This document shows, in pieces, positions 9,251 through 18,200 of a DNA stretch of 45,058 nt (within the stretch, counting starts at the first letter, position 1; every line of letters starts with the position of its first letter). The translations under genes were made by a program, and so were the position numbers. The stretch is from assembly GCA_011525785.1 (NCBI GenBank), contig WYBT01000010.1:1-45058 (forward strand). The letters are read 5' to 3'. The notes under the pieces were generated by a model. That model had not been told where the DNA came from and searched no databases. It saw only the letters and a program-made list of their open reading frames with translations. Source of the stretch: Planctomycetaceae bacterium. Lineage in GTDB: Bacteria; Planctomycetota; UBA1135; GCA-002686595.

Positions 9251-9576
9251 ACCCGGTGAGTCACTCGACGAACGGTGCGCGCCTGCTGGCGGTCGCCTTG
9301 CGGATAGCGCTCCTGGGCGGAGCGCTGCTCCTGTCCGCCCGCACGGGCTACGCCTGAGACAGCTGCAAGGAGGCGGTCGCCTCCCAGAACGGTGATCTCG
9401 CGCGGGGGTTGAACACCAGCATCCTGGTCATGCTCGGGATGGTTTTCGCGCTGCCGGCGGGCTTTGCGTGGCTCGTGTGGCGCTCGTTCCGCTCGGAGGC
9501 CGCGCGGCGCGCGCGGGGCGAGTTGGTGGCGACGCCCGGCGCGCTGCGCTGGCGCGCTGAGGACTTGCGCGCCTGA
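9247..9576 (+). CDS. Putative selenoprotein: exported U-x-x-C membrane protein of the cox operon
   Basis: From the ATG at 9247 the frame runs 36 codons to a TGA at 9355-9357, then stays open to a second TGA at 9574-9576. Read with selenocysteine the product is 109 residues. It has a signal peptide ending T-G-Y-A, then U-D-S-C-K-E-A (a U-x-x-C redox motif at the predicted mature N-terminus), a transmembrane helix (T-S-I-L-V-M-L-G-M-V-F-A-L-P-A-G-F-A-W-L) and a basic cytoplasmic tail. From memory, small proteins with a signal peptide, C-x-x-C-K-E and one helix occur near oxidase genes in several phyla; here the first Cys would be Sec. A hairpin with bacterial SECIS features lies right after the UGA. 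The ATGA overlap with the DUF420 gene shows the start is used in the operon. Function is unproven; a thiol/selenol reductant or copper-handling role for CuA assembly is a guess. The alternatives are a nonsense mutation or a sequencing error. Confidence 0.78.
9369..9384 (+). promoter_or_regulatory. Candidate bacterial SECIS hairpin
   Basis: GGAGGC (9369-9374), loop GGTC (9375-9378) and GCCTCC (9379-9384) form a perfect 6-bp stem with a 4-base loop. The stem starts 11 bases after the UGA, and the loop starts at the 18th base. In E. coli fdhF the upper SECIS stem also starts 11 bases after UGA and its apical loop contains GGUC, the SelB contact. Position, stem and loop therefore all agree with known bSECIS elements. 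Confidence 0.75.
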
Positions 9577-9670
9577 GGGATCGGCGAGCGCGCGTCGAGA
9601 GAACCGTTGCGACGCGAGCGGCTGGCGACGCGTCGACGCCGACGCACGCCGAATTTTCGATGCTTGCCTG

Positions 9671-9696
9671 AGACCTCGGCGAGCTTGCGCCGGTCT
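9671..9696 (+). other. Inverted repeat after the cox operon
   Basis: AGACC (9671-9675) pairs with GGTCT (9692-9696), and GGCG (9678-9681) pairs with CGCC (9688-9691). This leaves a two-base bulge (TC) and a six-base loop. There is no T-tract. It could be the terminator of the oxidase operon or a leader structure of the next gene, whose ribosome site follows at 9707. Confidence 0.3.
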
Positions 9697-9719
9697 GCCT
9701 CTCCACGGAGGTGGATGGC

Positions 9720-10712
9720 ATGCAGACGAAACGATGGCGGGCGGCGCTCGCGGGCCTGGTGCTCGCGGGGGCGGTGTTGACGGGCGGCGTGGCGGCCACA
9801 GGCGCCCTGGTCGAGCGAGGCGCGCGCTCGGCGCGCTTTCTCGCCGCAGATCGCGACGCGGGACAACTGGTGGTGCTGGATGCGGACCTGCTCGAGCTGT
9901 CGCGGCTCTCGATGCCGTACGCGCTGGAAGTGGAGGCTCGCCGCGATGGCAAGCTCTGGTCGGTCAGCGCCAGCGCGCTCGGCCCGCTGGGTCCGCATTT
10001 CCTGCGTCGGGTCGATCTCAGCGGCGCGGTCGACATGGAGTTGGGGATCGGTCCCTTGTTCGACCTCGCCTGCGCCGACGGCGACGGCGCGTTGCTGGTG
10101 GTGGGGCGTCCCGATGGACAGCGTGAGGCGCTCGAGGTCAGTTCTGGCGGGGGCGTGCGCGCGCTCGAGGTCGGGCCCGCGCTGTCGGCTGTCGCGGCCA
10201 ACGGAGGTCGCGCACTCGTCGCCGGACACGACGGTTGGTTGCGCAGCTACTCATTGACGCCCGGAGCGCCCAGCACCCTCTCGCGGCAGTTCGGCGGGGT
10301 GCTGGCGGACGTCGCGCCAGGGCCGCTGCGAATGGGCTTCTACGTGCTCGACGTCGCCGGTTCGGTGTCCCAGCGGCGCCTGGCGCTAGTGGCCGAGGAC
10401 CTCAGCACCGTATGGGTCAAGCCCGTCGGCTGCGGCGCGTTGCACTTGAGCGTGAGCCCCGACCGCCGGCGCGTCTGGCTGGCCGATGGGGCGGCCCGTT
10501 TCGCGCGACGGTTCGGGGCCGACGGCGGGCTGGAGATCCCGTTCGCAGCGCTCGCGGCCGCCGGAGTCGAGCGAGGCTTGGCTCACGACGATGGCGGAGC
10601 CGTGTTCGCGGCCCCAGGAACTCTGCTGCGCCTCGCGCCCGACGCCAGTGCGCTGCCGGGCCAGGGAGGGTTCGACTTCCTGGTAGACGTCGCCGCGCTC
10701 CGAGCCCGCTGA
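9720..10712 (+). CDS. Exported protein of unknown function
   Basis: The ATG at 9720 is preceded by GGAGG at 9707-9711 and gives 330 residues; a GTG nine bases upstream is less well placed. The N-terminus is a typical signal peptide or signal anchor (K-R-W-R then A-A-L-A-G-L-V-L-A-G-A-V-L-T-G-G). The rest is made of short beta-strand-like segments with repeating L-V-V-L-D-A, L-L-V-V-G-R and V-W-L-A-D-G phrases, which suggests a beta-propeller-like scaffold, but no domain signature is clear. It follows the cox operon by 143 bases and is probably transcribed separately. Confidence 0.7.
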   Translation: MQTKRWRAALAGLVLAGAVLTGGVAATGALVERGARSARFLAADRDAGQLVVLDADLLELSRLSMPYALEVEARRDGKLWSVSASALGPLGPHFLRRVDLSGAVDMELGIGPLFDLACADGDGALLVVGRPDGQREALEVSSGGGVRALEVGPALSAVAANGGRALVAGHDGWLRSYSLTPGAPSTLSRQFGGVLADVAPGPLRMGFYVLDVAGSVSQRRLALVAEDLSTVWVKPVGCGALHLSVSPDRRRVWLADGAARFARRFGADGGLEIPFAALAAAGVERGLAHDDGGAVFAAPGTLLRLAPDASALPGQGGFDFLVDVAALRAR

Positions 10713-10738
10713 TCCAGAACTGTCGCAGGCGTCGTCGC

Positions 10739-10754
10739 CGTGGCGCACGCCACG
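10739..10754. terminator. Hairpin between convergent genes
   Basis: CGTGGC (10739-10744), loop GCAC and GCCACG (10749-10754) form a perfect stem in the 186-base space between two converging genes. There is no T-tract on either strand, so a terminator role rests on position alone. Confidence 0.3.
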
Positions 10755-10898
10755 CCGCGCTGCGCCTGCGGCGAAGTGATCAAGCCGCGCGCCGGGATCC
10801 CTGGCGCAGCGAGCGACGCCAACTTCGGCGCGAACTCTGGCTCAGTCGGCGAAGCCCCGGACGCTGTTCTCGCCGGGGCGACGCCAGCCTCCGCGCGC

Positions 10899-12704
10899 TC
10901 AGGGCTGACGCCAGTCGTTCGACACCGCGCCGGGCGCGAACGCGAGTCGCAACGAGAACGCGAAGCCCTTGTTCGACACCTTGGCGTACGACATCAGCTT
11001 GAAGTTGGCGAGCGTGATGGGCTCGTCGACGGTGACGGGCTTGCCGTCGGCGCCGGTCGAAGTGACCTTGCGCGTGCTGTCGCCGATCGTGACCGCCGGC
11101 GGAGCGGGGCGCGCGTACTCGAGCGCCGGCGCCGGCATCCAAGCCACGGGCGTCCCGTCTGCGGCGTAGAAGATCACCGTATCGATGTCGTGCTTCCAGC
11201 CCTCGGGAGTGCGGATCACCACCGGCGCTTCGGCCGGGGTCTCCTCGGGCTTGCCCTCGGGCTTCGACTGGCCCTCAGACGCGCCGGATTTCTTGGCCCC
11301 GGCTTCGGCTTCGGCCGTGGGCGCAGCCCGCGAGGCGCCGCGCAGCGCGACGATGTAGCTGCCCGCGGGCAGCGCCGGCTCGAGGATCGGCACGGTGGTC
11401 GACAGCGCGCCAAGCGCCAGCGTTCCTTGGGCGACCGACTGGTCGAGCAGGGCCTTCGGCGAAATCGCTTCGAGTTCGGTGGTCGGCACGAACAAGACGT
11501 AGTCGTAGCCCGAGATCACCGCGTAGTTCGCAACCGGCGCCGCTGCGTCGCGCGTGCGCCAGCGGTCGATCGCCACCGCGCGCGCCGTGTCGAACACGGC
11601 CTCCTTCGGGCGGCTCTGGGCCGGCAGGTCGTCGCCCATGACCGCGAGGGCGGCGTCGGCGCCGGGCGCAACGGACGCGGCGCAGCGGAAGCCCAGACTG
11701 TCGGTGGACTGGTCGCGGTCGGTCGGACGGCGCGTGGTCAAGCGCGCGGCCACCAGGCTGGTTTGAAAGCTGCCGCTGACGACCACGCGACGGTTGGCGT
11801 CCCACTCCACTTCGCCCTTGATCTCGCGGCCCTGCTTGCCGGGCGGCGGGTTGAGCGTGAGCACCTTGAAGCGCGGGTACGGAGCGAAGGGCGACGAGGT
11901 CCACTCGAACACGTTGCCCGACAAGTCGTGCACGCCCGTGGCGGTCGCGCCATCAGGGAAGCTGCCGACGGGCTTGGATTCGGTCAGCCGCAGCGACTCG
12001 TTGGCGCAGCGCTTGGTGTCGGCGTCCGTGCCCCAGGGATAGGGCGCCGCGCCGCGGCCGCGGCCGGCGCGCTGGAACTCGAATTCGGTCGGCAGCCGCA
12101 GTCCCGCCCAGCGCGCGTAGCTGCGAGCGTCGTCGTAGTCCACGAACACTACCGGGTGCGCCTCGCGCCCCTTGGGGATCTGCCAGGCCTTGTCCTTGCC
12201 GTTCCTGCGCCACCACTCGGCGCGATCGAACTTGCGCGACTCGTAGGGCTTGCCCGCTTCCTTGGCCTGCTTCTTCGCTTCGGCGTCGGCCAGGAGGAAC
12301 TCGCGCTGGGCCTCGTCGATGATCGCCTCCGCCCAGTGCTCGGGCGCGCGCCGTCCGGTGGCCTTGACGAACTCGGCGAACTGCTCGTTGGTGACCTCGT
12401 TCACCATCAGGAAGAAGTCGTCGACGCGCATCTCGTGCTGCGGCGTCTCGCACACCACGCGCTGGAACAGGGTCTCGTTCTGGCGCCCCAGCGCCTCCAC
12501 CTCTTCTTGCGTAGAGCCGATGCGCGTCGATCCGCCCTCGATCAGCACCAGACCCGGCGGCGGCTTGAGCTTGGGCTTGGCCTGGACCGGCTCCGGCGTC
12601 GCAGCGAGCACAGGCATGCTGCCCAGGGCCGTCGGGAGAGGGGCGAGCGCTGTCAGGGCCAGTGCGGACAACGTGACCGTGGCCGAGGAGCGGAGAATCT
12701 GCAT
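10899..12704 (-). CDS. Exported SUMF1/FGE-like domain protein with unique C-terminal half
   Basis: The ATG at 12704 gives 601 residues with a signal peptide. Residues ~45-340 are a formylglycine-generating-enzyme-like (SUMF1, C-type-lectin fold) domain, shown by L-V-L-I-E-G-G, F-F-L-M-V-N-E-V-T-N-E-Q-F, R-L-P-T-E-F-E-F-Q-R-A, D-L-S-G-N-V-F-E-W-T, and the closing S-L-G-F-R-C-A. The copper-binding cysteines of true FGE are missing: the G-S-F region reads S-G-S-F-Q-T-S. It is therefore unlikely to make formylglycine and is better read as a binding or structural relative. Residues ~350-601 match nothing I know and include a Pro/Glu/Lys-rich linker. The 264 bases upstream (12705-12968) hold no gene I can support. 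Confidence 0.82.
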   Translation of the reverse strand: MQILRSSATVTLSALALTALAPLPTALGSMPVLAATPEPVQAKPKLKPPPGLVLIEGGSTRIGSTQEEVEALGRQNETLFQRVVCETPQHEMRVDDFFLMVNEVTNEQFAEFVKATGRRAPEHWAEAIIDEAQREFLLADAEAKKQAKEAGKPYESRKFDRAEWWRRNGKDKAWQIPKGREAHPVVFVDYDDARSYARWAGLRLPTEFEFQRAGRGRGAAPYPWGTDADTKRCANESLRLTESKPVGSFPDGATATGVHDLSGNVFEWTSSPFAPYPRFKVLTLNPPPGKQGREIKGEVEWDANRRVVVSGSFQTSLVAARLTTRRPTDRDQSTDSLGFRCAASVAPGADAALAVMGDDLPAQSRPKEAVFDTARAVAIDRWRTRDAAAPVANYAVISGYDYVLFVPTTELEAISPKALLDQSVAQGTLALGALSTTVPILEPALPAGSYIVALRGASRAAPTAEAEAGAKKSGASEGQSKPEGKPEETPAEAPVVIRTPEGWKHDIDTVIFYAADGTPVAWMPAPALEYARPAPPAVTIGDSTRKVTSTGADGKPVTVDEPITLANFKLMSYAKVSNKGFAFSLRLAFAPGAVSNDWRQP

Positions 12705-12968
12705 CGCGGGCAAAGGTGGCGGCTGGAGGAGCGATGGCGCGGCCGACGAGCAAGCCGGGGCGCGCGTGGTACGAGGCGGGCCGGCGCGGCGGTCTGGAGG
12801 ACGAGCTGCGTTCGGCGGCGCGAGCCACTAGCTCGCTCCGCGAAGGTCGTAGCGCTGGTCCGCTCCGGCGGGGCGAGGATGTTACACGGCTCTGACCGCA
12901 TCGCCCAGTCGCCGCCGGGTGGCGGCCGCGCCGGGGCGCAGGTGGGGCGCCGGCGCCGGCGCCGCGCG

Positions 12969-14003
12969 TCAGACGGCAACGCTGCGCAACTCGCCGCCGC
13001 GCTCGCGGTCCGCCTGCGGCTGGGCGATCCAGCGCTCGCCGTGCTGGTGCAGCAGTTCGAGGAACGCGTCGAGCACATCGGGGTCGAAGGCGAGTTCGCG
13101 CTGGGTCTCGAAGAAGTCGAGCACCTTCTGGAGCCCCCAGGCGTCCTTGTAGGAACGCTTGGTTGCGAGGCTGTCGAACACCTCGACCACGCACAGCACA
13201 CGCCCGGGCAAGGAGATCTGCTCACCGCGTCGGCGGTAGGGGTAGCCCGTCCCGTCCCAGCGCTCGTGGTGCTCCGCGACCCACTGGCACACTTCACGCA
13301 GTCGGCTGTGGTTGCCGAGCTTCTCGGCTCCGAGCAGAGGATGGCGCTGCACCTGCAGGTACTCCGCCGCCGTGAGCTGGCCCTTCTTGGTGAGGAAGCT
13401 CAGGTCGTCCAGGTAGATCTTGCCGTAGTCGTGGGCGATGGCGGCGAGCTGGAGTCGCTCGCGTGTGTGCAGATCGATGCCGATGCGCTCCGCCAGCAGG
13501 TTGCAGTAGCGGCGCGTGCGCTCGCCGTGTCCGGCGGTGTAGGGATCGATGCGCTCGATCGTGTTGGCCACCATGCCCGACAGAATCTCGACCAGCTCGT
13601 CGAAGCCCAGGTTCTCGTGGTCCCATGTGCGCTCGCGGATGGCGCGGTGCAACTGCGCCGCGAGCACCAGCGGGTCGACGGGCTTCTGCAGGTAGTCGAA
13701 CGCTCCGCGCTTGATCGCCGCCACGGCGCCTTCGAGCAGCGGGTGGCCAGTCATCAAGACGACCACGGAAGTTGGTTGCAGTTCGCGCGCGGCGCGCAAG
13801 ACTTCGAGGCCGTCGGCTGCTCCTTCGAACAGCACGTCGCTCACGATGGCATCGAAATTCCGCCGCTCCATGAGTTCGATCGCGTCGCGCGAGGAGTGCG
13901 CGAGACTCACGCTGAATCCATGGCGCTCGAGCACAGCGCCGAGGGTTTCCAGCGTGCGCGTTTCGTCGTCCACGAGGAGCACAGTGCGTTGGGGGGCGCG
14001 CAT
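12969..14003 (-). CDS. Response regulator with HD-GYP phosphodiesterase domain
   Basis: The 344-residue protein starts at the ATG at 14003. Residues 1-120 form a receiver domain with V-D-D-E (11-14), phospho-acceptor Asp56 in V-S-D-V, and Lys107 in L-Q-K-P. Residues ~140-330 form an HD-GYP domain with H191-D192-Y-G-K and H-H-E-R-W-D-G-T-G-Y-P (245-255), the pattern of cyclic-di-GMP phosphodiesterases. The later helix usually written A-D-x-F-D-A-L reads V-E-V-F-D-S-L, so one metal-site Asp is Glu. No cognate histidine kinase is adjacent. Starts further upstream (to 14348) run through the divergent gene and are not credible. Confidence 0.92.
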   Translation of the reverse strand: MRAPQRTVLLVDDETRTLETLGAVLERHGFSVSLAHSSRDAIELMERRNFDAIVSDVLFEGAADGLEVLRAARELQPTSVVVLMTGHPLLEGAVAAIKRGAFDYLQKPVDPLVLAAQLHRAIRERTWDHENLGFDELVEILSGMVANTIERIDPYTAGHGERTRRYCNLLAERIGIDLHTRERLQLAAIAHDYGKIYLDDLSFLTKKGQLTAAEYLQVQRHPLLGAEKLGNHSRLREVCQWVAEHHERWDGTGYPYRRRGEQISLPGRVLCVVEVFDSLATKRSYKDAWGLQKVLDFFETQRELAFDPDVLDAFLELLHQHGERWIAQPQADRERGGELRSVAV

Positions 14004-14047
14004 GGCGGGGCGAGGAGAGCAATCCTTGGGGCCGTCGTCTAGGAACT

Positions 14048-14066
14048 TGTGGACAGGCTGTGGACA
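14048..14066 (+). repeat. Pair of TGTGGACA direct repeats (DnaA-box-like)
   Basis: TGTGGACA occurs at 14048-14055 and again at 14059-14066, 11 bases apart, so on one face of the helix. Each differs from the complement of the DnaA box (TGTGGATAA) mainly at one base. They lie between two divergent genes, so they may be a regulatory operator. Confidence 0.4.
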
Positions 14067-14195
14067 ATCATGCCGTCCGTGTTGCCAGCTTGAAAAGGTG
14101 CATAGCGACCTCGCACGCCTGCGCCCCAGCAAGCGAGGTTCGCTTCTTTTTCGCGGGCGATGGGTGCTCGCAAGGGCTTGTGTGCGGAGTTCACG

Positions 14196-15185
14196 ATGAC
14201 CACAGAATCTGCCACGGACGGGGAGTTCGAACGCGTTCGCCTTTCGGCGCCGCCAGATTTGAAAAGCGCGCGACTGGACCGCGCGTTGGCGGCGATGTTG
14301 CCCGATTTGTCGCGCACGTACCTCAAAGAGCTGATTGAAGGCGGACACGTGCGCGTGGCCGGGGAGGTCGTCTCGAAGGCCGGCGCGCCGCTAGCGGGGC
14401 CGTGCGAGATCGAGCTCGAGCTCGCGCCGCGCCGCAATTTGCGCGTCGAGTCCGGCGACCCGGCGACGCTGAGCGTGTTGTTCGAGGACGAGGCGCTGAT
14501 CGTGATCGACAAGCCAGCGGGCGTGCTCGCGCACCCGACGGCCAACTCGCTCGGCGCCTCGGTGTGCGAACTTGCCGCCGCTCGCTATGGCGCGCTACCG
14601 ACGCTGCAGGGCAAGGATCGGCCCGGCATCGTTCACCGACTCGACGCCGGCACGAGCGGAGTGATGGTGCTCGCGCGCACCGCGCCTGCCTTCGCCGCCC
14701 TGATGCAGCAGTTCCGCTTGCGCAGCGTCGAGAAGCAGTACCTCGCGCTGGTCTACGGCGAGCCGCGCTTCGATTCGGGCTGGATCGAGGCTGCGATCGA
14801 ACGCGATCCCAAGGACAGCGGACGAATGGCTGTGGCTGCCGACGGGCAGGGGCGCGACGCTCGCACGTTCTACTCCGTGCTGGAGCGGCTGGGCGGGCTG
14901 AGCCTGATCCGCGCCGAGCCCAAGAGCGGGCGCACACATCAGATCCGCGTTCATCTGACTTCGATCGGCTTGCCCCTGGTGGGAGACAAGCTCTACCGAC
15001 GCAAGGGCGGGCACTCGATCCGTCTGCCCGCGGACGCGCCGACGCCGGCTCGGCAGTGCTTGCACGCGCAGTGCTTGACGCTCACGCACCCGCTCAGCAA
15101 CGAACGCATGCGCTTCGAAGCCGCGCTGCCGTCGGACTTCGCGCGCATGCTCGAGTGGGCGCGCACGCACGCTCGCGCGAGTTGA
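14196..15185 (+). CDS. RluA-family 23S rRNA pseudouridine synthase
   Basis: The enzyme isomerises uridine to pseudouridine in large-subunit rRNA. The 329-residue protein starts at the ATG at 14196, with GGAG six bases upstream. An S4-type RNA-binding segment comes first (A-R-L-D-R-A-L-A-A-M-L through G-H-V-R-V-A-G), then the catalytic motif G-I-V-H-R-L-D150-A-G-T-S-G. The conserved R-T-H-Q-I-R-V-H-L and G-D-x-L-Y segments also follow. The N-terminal S4 domain points to the RluC/RluD branch; the exact target uridines cannot be told from sequence alone. Confidence 0.93.
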   Translation: MTTESATDGEFERVRLSAPPDLKSARLDRALAAMLPDLSRTYLKELIEGGHVRVAGEVVSKAGAPLAGPCEIELELAPRRNLRVESGDPATLSVLFEDEALIVIDKPAGVLAHPTANSLGASVCELAAARYGALPTLQGKDRPGIVHRLDAGTSGVMVLARTAPAFAALMQQFRLRSVEKQYLALVYGEPRFDSGWIEAAIERDPKDSGRMAVAADGQGRDARTFYSVLERLGGLSLIRAEPKSGRTHQIRVHLTSIGLPLVGDKLYRRKGGHSIRLPADAPTPARQCLHAQCLTLTHPLSNERMRFEAALPSDFARMLEWARTHARAS

Positions 15186-15227
15186 GCTGCAGGGCGCGCG
15201 AGTCGCCGCGCGGGCCTCACGCGTTCG

Positions 15228-15248
15228 GCGCTCGACCCGTTCGAGCGC
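15228..15248. terminator. Bidirectional hairpin between convergent genes
   Basis: GCGCTCGA (15228-15235), loop CCCGT and TCGAGCGC (15241-15248) form a perfect 8-bp stem in the 70-base gap between the converging pseudouridine synthase and phosphorylase-fusion genes. There is no T-tract, but the position suits a shared terminator. Confidence 0.5.
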
Positions 15249-15255
15249 GACTCGC

Positions 15256-18200
15256 TCAGGCCCACACCACGAGGTCGTCGAGCCCCTCGTCGATCGGGCC
15301 GCTGCTGAGGGCGCGCACGCGCAGTCCGTACGCGAAGTTCCCCGAGCGGTTCACGCGCTGGGCGCCGCGGAAGAGCTGGACGCCGTCCGCCGGCGCTCCC
15401 TCGGGCGCGAGCGGCGCCAGGATCGGGTTGCGCAGGTCGGCGCCGTCCTTGGCGTGTCCGAGCACGAGCTCGACGCGAACCGCCGCGGGGTCGATCCCCG
15501 CCAGTTTCACCTTCACGCGCGCTTCGACCGAGTCACCCACGTGCAGCCCCGCGAGCTCGCTCACCTGGGCCTCGAGGATGCGCAGCTCGCCGAAGGACTT
15601 GTGCAGCGCGGCGCGGTGCTCGGCGCGGGCGCGCAGCAGGGCGAAGCGCTCGCGGCCCAGGTCCCGCGCGCGCACCGCCATGTGCACGTAGGCGCGGTCG
15701 CGGTACTCGCCGACCATCCGATCGGTGTTGAACCAGGTCGGGATGGTCTCGAGATTGCGCACGCAGCGCTCCAGCCAGCGGCGCGGCACGCCCTGCGCGT
15801 CGCGCTCGAAGAACAAGGGCAGCACTTCTTCGCCGAGCAGGCGCGCGATGTCGGCGCTGTCGAACTCGTCCTGGTGCGAAGCGCTGGGCCAGCTGCGGCC
15901 CTCGCCGATGTTCCAACCGTTGCGCCCGTCGTAGCCCTCGACCCACCAGCCGTCGGGAACGGACAGGTTGAGTCCGCCGTTGGCCGAGACCTTCATGCCC
16001 GACGTGCCGCTCGCTTCGAGGGTGCGCACGGGGTTGTTGAGCCACACGTCCACGCCCTGCACGAGCGCGCGCGCCAGCTCCATGTCGTAGTCCTCGAGGA
16101 AGAACACGCGGCCGGCGAATTCCTTGCGCCGCGTCAGCTCGACCACGGCCTTGAGGATCTCCTGGCCCTGCGTGTCGCGCGGATGCGCCTTGCCGGCGAA
16201 GAACAGCCGCAGGGGCCGCTCGCTCTGCTCGAACAGCGCGCGGAGGCGCTCGAGGTCGCGGAAGATCAGGTTGGCCCGCTTGTACGGCGCGAAGCGTCGC
16301 GCGAAGCCGACCAGCAGTGCGCCCTCGTCCAGACCGGCGATCACGCTCGACATGAGCGCGGGGCTGTCGTGGCGCTCGACGAAAGCGCGCTCGACGTTGT
16401 CCTTGGCGCGCGCGAGCAACGTGCGGCGCAACTCGCGTCGCACGCGCCACAGCTCGGCCAGATCGAGATGCCGCGCACGCGCCGCGAGGTCCGCGCCGCC
16501 GATCGGTCGCTCGCCCGCGCCGACGAGCGCTGCGACGCGCGGATGGGTCCAGGTCGGCAGGTGGATGCCGTTGGTCACCGCGTGCACGGGGATCTCGCTC
16601 TTGAGCAGCTTGGGCCAGTAGCCGCGCAGCAGGTCCTTCGAAACCTCGCCGTGCAGCCGGCTGACTCCGTTGACGAACCCGGCGAAGCCCAGCGCCAGGT
16701 AGGTCATGTTGAAGCTCGAGCGGTCCTCCGCGGTCTGGCCCAGGCTGAGGAAGCGCTCCCAGGTCACGCCCAGCCAGCTCTCGATGTTCGAGAAGTAGCG
16801 CCGCATCAGGTCCTCGCCGAAGCGGTCGTGGCCGGCGGGCACCGGAGTGTGCGTGGTGAAGACCGTGTTGGCGCGCACCAGTTCGCGCGCCTGTTCGAAG
16901 GTCAGGCCATGGGCGGAGATCAGTTGGCCGACGCGGCTGAGCACCAGGAACGCAGCGTGACCTTCGTTGATGTGCCACACCGAAGGCTGGACGCCCATCG
17001 CCTTGAGCAGCTTGGCGCCGCCGCGGCCGAGCACGATCTCCTGGCGCAGACGGTGCTCGTGGTCGCCGCCGTAGAGCTGGCGCGTGATGGCGCGGTCTTC
17101 GGGGCGGTTGGACTCGAGGTCGGAGTCGAGCAGGTACAGGTCCGTGCGACCGACCGCGACCTTCCAGGCGCGCAGGCGCAGCTCCGAGGACGGCATGTGC
17201 ACCAGCACCTCGAGCGGCTGGCCCAGAGCGTCGCGCACGAGTTCGAGCGGCAGGTTGCGCGGATCGTTGAAGGCGTCTTCGGCGATCTGCTCGCCGTTGG
17301 CGGTGATGCGCTGGCGCAAGTAGCCCGCGCGGTAGAACAAGCCGACGCCGACTAGCGGTAGGCCGATGTCGCTGGCCGACTTCAGGTGGTCGCCCGCGAG
17401 GATGCCCAGGCCGCCGCTGTACACGCGCAGCGACTCGTGCACGCCGAATTCGGCGCTGAAGTACGCAACCGGGTGCTCCGCGGTGATCTCCCCGACCGCC
17501 AGCGTCGGCTTGGCGGCCATGTACGCGTCGAAGCGCGCGAGCACGCTGTTGAGCTTGGCGACGAACGCGGCGTCAGCGGCCTTGGCGGCGAGATCCTCGG
17601 GGAACACCGAGCGCAGGAACGCGACCGGGTTGCGGCAGGCCGAGCTCCAGCCCACGGGCGAGATCTCCTCGAACAGCGAGCTCGCCTGGGGATCCCAGCA
17701 CCAGTAGTAGTTGCGCGCCAGACGCTCGATCCCGGCCAGCTCCGGCGGCAGCGTGGCCGAGACCTGGAAGTTGAACAGCCTGGGGCGATGGGCCTCGGTC
17801 GTCGGCGCCACGTTCAAACTCACTTGTGCGCGGAAGCTGGTGGCCGGCAACTGCGCCGCGCGCGCCTTCGCGGCCGCGGCGGCCGTCTCGAACGCCGCGT
17901 AGTAGCGCAGCACCAGGTCCTTCCAGGCGGTGCGCTCGGCGGTCGTGCGGCAGGTCTCGCGCATTCCCGGCCGGGCGATGTCTTCCTGCACGAAGCGCTC
18001 GATGCCGCGCGCCAGCTCGGAGGCCGCGTCGGCGTCGCTCACGCCAGCGCGCGCGAGCACCCACACGCCGTCCTCCATCGAGAGCTTCTGCGCCCGCGCC
18101 CACAGTCCGAACCCCGCCAGATCGGTGGTGACCGTCGGCACTCCGACCGCCAGGCTCTCTTCCGGGGTGTAGCCCCAGGGCTCGTAGAACGAGGGGAACA

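Noticed and set aside
9247..9357. A stand-alone 36-residue peptide
   Set aside because: It is only a signal peptide with no mature part. The frame continues after the TGA with a U-x-x-C motif, a transmembrane helix and a hairpin, so the longer product explains it better.
10740..14042. Very long open frame (1100 codons) on the + strand
   Set aside because: It lies antisense to the SUMF1-like and HD-GYP genes, has Arg/Gly/Ala/His-rich composition typical of shadow frames in GC-rich DNA, and shows no family motif.
14048..14066. Chromosome origin
   Set aside because: There are only two box-like sites, no AT-rich unwinding element, and no dnaA, dnaN or gidA nearby.
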